DNA of 64,000 bases from Mycobacterium sp. 852014-50255_SCH5639931 (lineage in GTDB: Bacteria > Actinomycetota > Actinomycetes > Mycobacteriales > Mycobacteriaceae). Below, one piece after another: positions 58,354 through 64,000 of this stretch (its first letter is position 1; every line of letters begins with the position of its first letter). Under the pieces are notes generated by a model, which searched no databases, was not told the origin of the DNA, and saw only the letters and a program-made list of their open reading frames with translations. The DNA lies in NCBI RefSeq assembly GCF_001665605.1, contig NZ_LZSV01000031.1, forward strand, positions 62,001-126,000, written 5' to 3'. Made by a program: the position numbers and the translations under genes.

Positions 58354-61300
58354 GTGACCACACGACGCGGCCTGCCCGGCTTGGGCATGCTGTTGGCGCC
58401 GCTGCGCGTCGCCGCCGTGGGTACCGAGATCGCCGCCGGCACCGCCCTGTTGGGCGGCAATGTCGCGATGAGCATGGGCAGGTCCCTGGTGCGCGCCACG
58501 CCGGACGTTCCGGCGCTGACCCGCGCGGCGGCGGGCGCGGTGCTCGAGGCGGCGGGCGGACCACCGGCGCGGCGCACCAGCAGTAACGGTGCGCGGCACT
58601 GGATCGAGGTGCGGGGTCTGGAAAGTGCACAGGCCCCGGCAATCGCGACCGACGTTTTGGCGGCCGTCCGCGCGACACCCGGCGTACGGCAGGCCTACCT
58701 CAACCGCACCCTCGCGCGGGTGGTGGTCACCGTGGCTGACGGCGGACCGTCGGCCTCGGAGCTGTCCCGGACAGTCGCCGGCGCCGAACGAAGGCGCGCG
58801 GGCAGGCAGCTGCCGGCCAGCCTGCCGGGCGACGACGCGCTACTGATGGGCCGGATGGTCGCGGCCACGGCCGCCTCTGTGGGCCTTGGCCTTTCACTGA
58901 CCGGCAGTCTGCTGCGGCTGCCCCGACTGCCGGACTTGGTGGCCGTACCGCCGACGGTCGCCGACCACCTGCCGCGGCTGCGCAGGGAGCTGGAGCGGCG
59001 TCTCGGGCCCGACGGCACCGACGTGTTGTTCGGCATCGTGAACGCCACCGCCGCCTCCCTGACGCTGTCGCCGACGGCGGCGGCCGCCGAGGCCGCCACC
59101 CGCACCATGCTGGCGGCCGAGGCGTGGAACGGCAGGCTGGCGTGGTCCCGGCATGAGCCCGGGTTGGCCGGCCGGCCGGTGGCCGACGACGCCGGCGCGG
59201 CGCCGATCGCCAACCCAGCGCCCCCCGACGGGCCCGCGGAACGCTACGCCAACCGCATCGGCATGGCGGGCCTCGGAGCCGCCGCCGCGGTCGGCTTGCT
59301 CACCCGCAACCCCGACGCGGCCGGCGCGGCCGCGCTGGCCGCCATGCCCAAGCCGTTGCGCACCGTGCGGGAAGCGTTCGGTTGCACGATGAACCGTGGC
59401 CTTTCCACCCGCCACGACGCGCTGGTGCTGCGCCCCCGGGTGTTGCGGACACTCGACCGGATCGACGCGATCATGGTCGACCCGCGCGCGCTGTACACCG
59501 ACGAATTGACGGTCAGTCGGGTACTCGGAGTGGACAATTCGGCCCGCGCCCACGCCTGGGAGGCGGTTCGGGCCGCACTCGACAACGACGGCCTGAAACC
59601 GGGATGGCACCCGCTGACCGACATACCCGGGGCCGGCAGCGTCGGCGAGGCACTCATCAGCCCCGTCCGCAATCCGTTCGCCGCCGCGGTGCTGACCGAG
59701 GCGCGGCGGTCACAGCCACGCGTCTATTCCCTCGACGACGACGGATTACGTTCCCTGGCACAAGGTTTCGACCAGCTCTACCCCGCGGACGGGTCGATCG
59801 ACCACGCGGTGGCGGCGGCCGTCGCGGAACTGAAGGCCGCCGGGAACACCGTGGCGCTGTTGACCACGTCGGACATGCGTGCCGCGCACCGCTCCGACGT
59901 GACGATCGGCCTGCTGCGGCCCGGGCATTCCCCGCCCTGGGGCGCCGACGTGATCGCGCAAGATCTGACGGGCGCCTGGCGGCTGTTGCACGCGCTGCCC
60001 GCCGCGCGCGCCGCCACCGACAACGCCGTCCGGTTGTCCGCGTCGGCTTCGGCGATCGGCGCGTTGATGCTGATTCCCGGTGTGCCCGGGCGAAGTTCGG
60101 CATCGGTCAACGTCGGCATGTTCGCCAGCCTGTGGTTCGGGTACCGGGCGGCCGTGAAGACGCTGCGCGATCCGCTGCCGGAGCCCGAAACCAGCCACGA
60201 CTGGCACGCGTTACCGGTTGCCGAGGTGCAGCGGCTGCTGCCCCGCCCAACGGAGGAGGACCGCGAGGAGACGACCGCCTGGTGGCAGCAGGTGCCACCG
60301 GTTCGCGCGCTGCACGACGCCAGCGTGGCGTCGTGGGGAGTCGTCCGCGATTTTGCCGAGGAGATGCGCGGTGACCTCGCGGACCCCATCACCCCGCTGC
60401 TGGCCACCGGCGCGGCGGCCAGCGCGCTGCTCGGCTCGCCTCTGGATGCCGTGCTGGTGGGCAGCGTGCTGTTGGTGAACGCCGCCTTGTCGGCCGAGCA
60501 GCAGTTGCACGCGGAGAGCACCCTGAATCGCCTGCTGGCGGTGCAGGATCCGCCGGCGAGGCGGCGGGTGGGTGCGCTGGACGCGCACCGTCGCGAGAAG
60601 GTGCCGACCAAGCGGCTGCGGCTGGGCGACATCATCGAAGTCCATGTCGACGAGGTGGTGCCAGCGGACGCCCGCCTGCTGCACGCCTCGAACGTGGAGG
60701 TCGACGAGTCGACGCTGACCGGCGAATCGCTGCCGGTGGCCAAGCAGACCGACCCCACGCCGGGCGCCCCGCTCGCCGAACGGACCTGCATGCTCTACGC
60801 CGGCACGACGGTGGTCGCGGGTACGGCGGTGGCCGTGGTCACCGCGGTGGGATCGCAGTCGGAGATGCGCAGGGCGCTGGCGATGGCTCCGAGGAAGATG
60901 CAGGAGATCGGGCTGCAGCGGCAGTTGCGGCACATCACCCGCCGGGCCCTGCCGTTCAGCGTGGCCGGCGGGGGCCTGGTCGGACTGCTCAGCATGGCGC
61001 GGGGCACCGGGTTGCGCGAGGCGGTGTCCAGCGCGGTCACGCTGATCGTCGCCGCCATCCCGGAGGGCCTGCCGCTGGTGGCGACGCTGGCCCAGCTGGC
61101 CGCTGCGCGCCGGCTCACCGGCGAGTCGGTGCTGATCCGCAACCCGCACTCGGTGGAAGCCTTGGCCCGGCTGAACGTGGTGTGCTTCGACAAGACCGGG
61201 ACGCTGAGCGAGAACCGGCTGAAGGTCAAGGCGGTGCGCCCGATGACGGGCTACACCCCCGGTGCGCTGCTGGATGCCGCGTTGAGCACCAGCTACGCCC

Positions 61301-62820
61301 GGCACACCCACCGTGTCGACCACGCCACCGACGATGCGATCCACCGCGCGGCAGAAGACCCCGCCCTGCGCGGCGACGGCTCCGGGCCGCAGCGGCTGAC
61401 CCGGGACGCCTTCCTGCCGTTCCAATCCGGTCGCCCGTTCGCCGCCGCGCTCGTCGGCACCCGGCTGACCATCAAGGGCTCACCCGAGGTGCTCGCGTCG
61501 GCGCTGCTGCACGACGACCACCCCTTGACGCAACAGGTCGACGAGATGGCGGCCAACGGGTTACGGGTGCTGGCGGTGGCCGAGCGTCAACTCAGCGCGA
61601 GTGAAGCCGCCTCCGCGGCAAAGGATCCCGACCGCCTCGAGGCCCTGTGCGGCTCGGGCCTCACCCCGGTCGGCCTGCTCGGACTGGCGGACACCCCACG
61701 GGCCGCCGCCCCCGCGGTGCTGAAGGAACTCGGCGAGCGTGGCATCGGTGTCCGGCTGATCACCGGCGACCACCCGGCGACCGCGGCGGCGATCGCCCAG
61801 GAGCTGGGGATCGACGTCACCGCCGACCAGGTGATCACCGGCAGCGATTGGGAGGCCCTGTCCGCCGACCAACGCGCCGACGCGGCGGCGTCGCGGGTGG
61901 TGTTCGCGCGGATGACGCCGGAACACAAGATCGCCGTGGTGCAGACCCTCGAGCGGTCCGGGCTGGTGACGGCGATGGTCGGCGACGGCGTCAACGACGC
62001 CGCCGCGATCCGGGCGGCCAGCGTGGGCATCGGCGTGGCGGCGCGCGGCAGCGATGCGGCCCGCACCGCGGCGGACGTGGTGCTGCTCGATGAACGGATC
62101 GAGGCGCTGCTCGACGCGCTGGACGAGGGCGAGCAGCTGTGGCGGCGGGTGCAGTCGGCGGTGTCGATGCTGTTGGGCGGCAACCTCGGTGAGGTGTGCT
62201 TCGCCCTGCTCACCACCGTCCTGACCGGGCGTTCGGTGCTCAACGCCCGCCAGATGCTCCTGGTCAACATGCTGACCGACGCGCTGCCCGCCGCCGCGTT
62301 GGCCGTCAGCCCCCAGACGGGCACCGCCGACGTCGACCGCGACGAGGCGGCGATGTGGCGGGCGATCGGAATCCGCGGTGCGGCCACCACGATCGGCGCC
62401 ACGGCCGGCTGGGCGATGGCCGGCGTGACCGGCCCGCCGCGCCGCGCGGCGACGGTCGCGCTGGTCGCGTTGGTGGGTGCGCAGCTCACCCAGACGCTGG
62501 TCGATTCGCGCGCCCCGCTGGTGGTGTTGACCTCGGTCGGCTCGCTGGGCGCGCTCGCGGTGGTGGTCAGCACCCCGGGACTCAGCCAGCTGTTCGGCTG
62601 CACGCCGCTTGACCCGCTCGCCTGGGGCCAGGGGTTGCTGGCCGCGGCGGCGGCCAGCGGCCTGTCGGCGGTCGCCCCCGACCTGCTGCTGCGCGCGTCG
62701 CAGGGCGCGCAGCGGCGCTGGCTCGGCGTCGAGCCGGCGACCGAACCCGAAAGGGCACAAAGTCCCACCCCTTCGGTGCGGCCGACCCTGCCGGGTCCCG
62801 GGCGCGCCGACCACGATTGA
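58354..62820 (+). CDS. Giant CtpI-like P-type ATPase with a degenerate N-terminal half
   Basis: 1488 residues from GTG 58354, with GGGAG seven bases upstream (GTG 58336 is an alternative). About 80-125 is a metal-domain-like fold without CxxC. The C-terminal half is a complete pump: TGESLPV about 789, IPEGLPL in the membrane, DKTGTLS with Asp about 946, KGSPEV, and MVGDGVNDAAAIRAASVG about 1210. The N-terminal half has a relic: IMVDPRALYTDELTVSRV near 376 occupies the place of DKTGTLT but lacks Lys-Thr-Gly. Related to CtpI (Rv0107c), ion unknown. Confidence 0.88.
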   Translation: MTTRRGLPGLGMLLAPLRVAAVGTEIAAGTALLGGNVAMSMGRSLVRATPDVPALTRAAAGAVLEAAGGPPARRTSSNGARHWIEVRGLESAQAPAIATDVLAAVRATPGVRQAYLNRTLARVVVTVADGGPSASELSRTVAGAERRRAGRQLPASLPGDDALLMGRMVAATAASVGLGLSLTGSLLRLPRLPDLVAVPPTVADHLPRLRRELERRLGPDGTDVLFGIVNATAASLTLSPTAAAAEAATRTMLAAEAWNGRLAWSRHEPGLAGRPVADDAGAAPIANPAPPDGPAERYANRIGMAGLGAAAAVGLLTRNPDAAGAAALAAMPKPLRTVREAFGCTMNRGLSTRHDALVLRPRVLRTLDRIDAIMVDPRALYTDELTVSRVLGVDNSARAHAWEAVRAALDNDGLKPGWHPLTDIPGAGSVGEALISPVRNPFAAAVLTEARRSQPRVYSLDDDGLRSLAQGFDQLYPADGSIDHAVAAAVAELKAAGNTVALLTTSDMRAAHRSDVTIGLLRPGHSPPWGADVIAQDLTGAWRLLHALPAARAATDNAVRLSASASAIGALMLIPGVPGRSSASVNVGMFASLWFGYRAAVKTLRDPLPEPETSHDWHALPVAEVQRLLPRPTEEDREETTAWWQQVPPVRALHDASVASWGVVRDFAEEMRGDLADPITPLLATGAAASALLGSPLDAVLVGSVLLVNAALSAEQQLHAESTLNRLLAVQDPPARRRVGALDAHRREKVPTKRLRLGDIIEVHVDEVVPADARLLHASNVEVDESTLTGESLPVAKQTDPTPGAPLAERTCMLYAGTTVVAGTAVAVVTAVGSQSEMRRALAMAPRKMQEIGLQRQLRHITRRALPFSVAGGGLVGLLSMARGTGLREAVSSAVTLIVAAIPEGLPLVATLAQLAAARRLTGESVLIRNPHSVEALARLNVVCFDKTGTLSENRLKVKAVRPMTGYTPGALLDAALSTSYARHTHRVDHATDDAIHRAAEDPALRGDGSGPQRLTRDAFLPFQSGRPFAAALVGTRLTIKGSPEVLASALLHDDHPLTQQVDEMAANGLRVLAVAERQLSASEAASAAKDPDRLEALCGSGLTPVGLLGLADTPRAAAPAVLKELGERGIGVRLITGDHPATAAAIAQELGIDVTADQVITGSDWEALSADQRADAAASRVVFARMTPEHKIAVVQTLERSGLVTAMVGDGVNDAAAIRAASVGIGVAARGSDAARTAADVVLLDERIEALLDALDEGEQLWRRVQSAVSMLLGGNLGEVCFALLTTVLTGRSVLNARQMLLVNMLTDALPAAALAVSPQTGTADVDRDEAAMWRAIGIRGAATTIGATAGWAMAGVTGPPRRAATVALVALVGAQLTQTLVDSRAPLVVLTSVGSLGALAVVVSTPGLSQLFGCTPLDPLAWGQGLLAAAAASGLSAVAPDLLLRASQGAQRRWLGVEPATEPERAQSPTPSVRPTLPGPGRADHD

Positions 62821-62823
62821 GGC

Positions 62824-63444
62824 GTGCACATGCAAAATCGCTTACAGCTCAAGCCCTATCGGTCCGTATCGGAGCACATCGACGGTGCCTGGTGGCCGCG
62901 AACGACGAACCTGCTCGACGAGTTGCCGGGCCTGCTGACGGCGGTGTCCGAGCGGCTGGGCCCGGTCGTGATGGTGGGCTACCGCCGCAACGGCTGGCAC
63001 GACACCCCCGCGCTGGTGCAGATCGGCGGCCACACGGTCGAACTGCTGGCCTTCACCAGCGACGAGCCGTCCAGCGTCATCCTGATCGGGGAGAACGGCC
63101 ACCACCTCACACTGCACGTCATCCGCCCCGATGCCGGCGACGAGGTGGCCCGTCAGGCGCTGGAGCAGGCGCGGGTGCCCGCCGACGACGGGGTGCCGTC
63201 GCGCAGCCGGTCAACGGTGGCGCGATCCGTGGCCGACGTCGCCGACAACCTGGCCCGCCATGAGGGGCTCGGCGACGAGCAACGGACCGCGCAGATCAAG
63301 CGCTGGTCCGAGGAGGCCGCCGAGCAGTTCGTCGACGCACCCGTCCAGACCTTCGTGCCGATCCTCGTCGAACACATCGTTCGCAACCGCATGATGGAGT
63401 CCCGCAGAGAAGCCCCGTCGGTGCTGCCGGCGAGCCACCCCTGA
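62824..63444 (+). CDS. DUF5994 family protein with C-terminal three-helix domain
   Basis: 206 residues. The N-terminal part has the DUF5994 pattern DGAWWPRTTNLLDELPGLL, VVMVGYRRNGWHDTPALVQIGG, and SSVILIGENG. The C-terminal part TAQIKRWSEEAAEQFVDAPVQTFVPILVEHIVRNRM is a short helical module found in other mycobacterial proteins. Starts four bases after the CtpI-like stop and ends 17 bases before the next ATPase, so it is in an operon with two pumps. Function unknown. Confidence 0.78.
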   Translation: MHMQNRLQLKPYRSVSEHIDGAWWPRTTNLLDELPGLLTAVSERLGPVVMVGYRRNGWHDTPALVQIGGHTVELLAFTSDEPSSVILIGENGHHLTLHVIRPDAGDEVARQALEQARVPADDGVPSRSRSTVARSVADVADNLARHEGLGDEQRTAQIKRWSEEAAEQFVDAPVQTFVPILVEHIVRNRMMESRREAPSVLPASHP

Positions 63445-63461
63445 GCGGCTGACCGCGTTCG

Positions 63462-64000
63462 GTGGACGCCGCGCTGATCGACCCCGACCCCGCGCTCCTC
63501 GACGCCGCCGCCGTCGTCGAAAAGCTGCGCACCGACGCCGAACTCGGGCTGACCGCCGAGGAAGCCGCCCGCCGGCTCACCGTCGTCGGCGCGAACGATA
63601 TCGCGAGCGTTCCGCCGCCACCGGCCTACCAAAAGCTGCTGGCGCAGTTTCGCAGCCCCCTGATCTACCTGCTGCTCGCCGCGCTGGTCGCCTCCCTCGC
63701 GGTCTGGGTTGTGGAGGGGGCCGGCGGCTGGCCCGTCGACGCGGTGGTGATCGCGGTCATCCTCGTCCTGAACGCGCTCCTGGGTTACGCGCAGGAAGCG
63801 CGCGCGGAGCGCGCGGTCAGTGCGTTGGCGCGGATGGCCGCGACGTCGGCGACCGTCCTCCGCGGCGGCACGCGGCGCACCGTTCCCGCGAGCGAGGTGG
63901 TGCCCGGCGACGTGCTGCTGCTCGCCGAGGGGGATGCCGTCGCGGCCGATGCCAGGCTGCTGTCGGCCGCGGGGCTGGAGGTGTCGGAGGCCGCGCTGAC
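63462..64000 (+). CDS. CtpF-like P2A-type cation ATPase, N-terminal part (runs off the window)
   Basis: GTG start; 179 codons before the edge. The N-terminal cation ATPase domain (TAEEAARRLTVVGANDIAS), two membrane helices (LIYLLLAALVASLAVWVV and VVIAVILVLNALLGYAQE), and the beginning of the actuator domain (EVVPGDVLLLAEGDAVAADARLL) are visible. Resembles CtpF/PMR1-type calcium or Mn pumps. The catalytic domain lies outside the window. No stop in frame to base 64000. Confidence 0.88.
   Translation, partial: MDAALIDPDPALLDAAAVVEKLRTDAELGLTAEEAARRLTVVGANDIASVPPPPAYQKLLAQFRSPLIYLLLAALVASLAVWVVEGAGGWPVDAVVIAVILVLNALLGYAQEARAERAVSALARMAATSATVLRGGTRRTVPASEVVPGDVLLLAEGDAVAADARLLSAAGLEVSEAAL

Noticed and set aside
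1..64000. tRNA, rRNA, insertion sequence or prophage genes
   Set aside because: None recognised on either strand by reading; no transposase, integrase or cloverleaf-like sequence was convincing. A tRNA scan would be the decisive check.

Overview
The window is high-GC DNA with the gene content and order of a slow-growing Mycobacterium, probably close to the M. avium complex. It follows the M. tuberculosis Rv3252c-Rv3301c segment almost gene for gene: alkB, manA, manB, whiB2, fbiAB, mamA, manC-wbbL-rmlD, lcp1, ctpC, fadE25, purEK, birA, accD5, sseA, accA3, sigF-rsbW-usfY, lhr, nei2, lpqC, phoY. Species cannot be fixed from sequence reading alone. Several blocks differ from the M. tuberculosis layout as I remember it. 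They are an acyl-CoA synthetase/methyltransferase pair, a phosphatase-kinase-receiver cassette where Rv3273 would be, a KstD-like dehydrogenase between birA and accD5, a STAS gene facing sigF, and a metal-ATPase cluster at the right end.

Layout. 1-16.8 kb: alkane hydroxylase (cut by the window edge), an amino acid permease and a flavin monooxygenase; then sugar-nucleotide supply for the cell envelope (manA, SIS protein, manB; manC, wbbL, rmlD), with whiB2, the F420 genes fbiA/fbiB and the DNA methylase mamA between them. 16.8-22.3 kb: the cell-wall ligase lcp1, a truncated AMP-ligase-like gene and the zinc-efflux pair pacL1-ctpC, followed by a Cys-tailed membrane protein. 22.4-36.2 kb: lipid and CoA genes, a PP2C/histidine kinase/response regulator cassette, fadE25, purine genes, GtrA, PH-domain protein, biotin ligase. 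36.2-42.7 kb: acyl-CoA carboxylase subunits accD5, accE5 and accA3 with maf, sseA and a SufE-like gene. 42.7-46.6 kb: the SigF stress module and a TetR regulator. 46.6-53.9 kb: DNA repair (lhr, nei2), the lipoprotein lpqC and small secreted proteins. 53.9-64 kb: phoY-corA-mgtA on the minus strand, and divergently a giant CtpI-like ATPase, a DUF5994 protein and the start of a CtpF-like ATPase.

How the parts fit. Much of the window serves envelope building: GDP-mannose and dTDP-rhamnose supply, the linker rhamnosyltransferase, arabinogalactan ligation by Lcp1, and malonyl/methylmalonyl-CoA for mycolic and methyl-branched lipids, with BirA biotinylating AccA3. A second theme is stress signalling: SigF/RsbW/UsfY, the facing STAS gene and the PP2C cassette are all classes of protein used in partner-switching control. 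A third is metal handling: four P-type ATPases, CorA, PacL1 and a CDF-like protein.

Many genes are joined by 4-base start/stop overlaps. At least twelve starts have a TANNNT hexamer ending 6-8 bases upstream and no room for a leader, the pattern of mycobacterial leaderless transcripts. I saw no tRNA, rRNA, CRISPR array, insertion sequence or phage gene.
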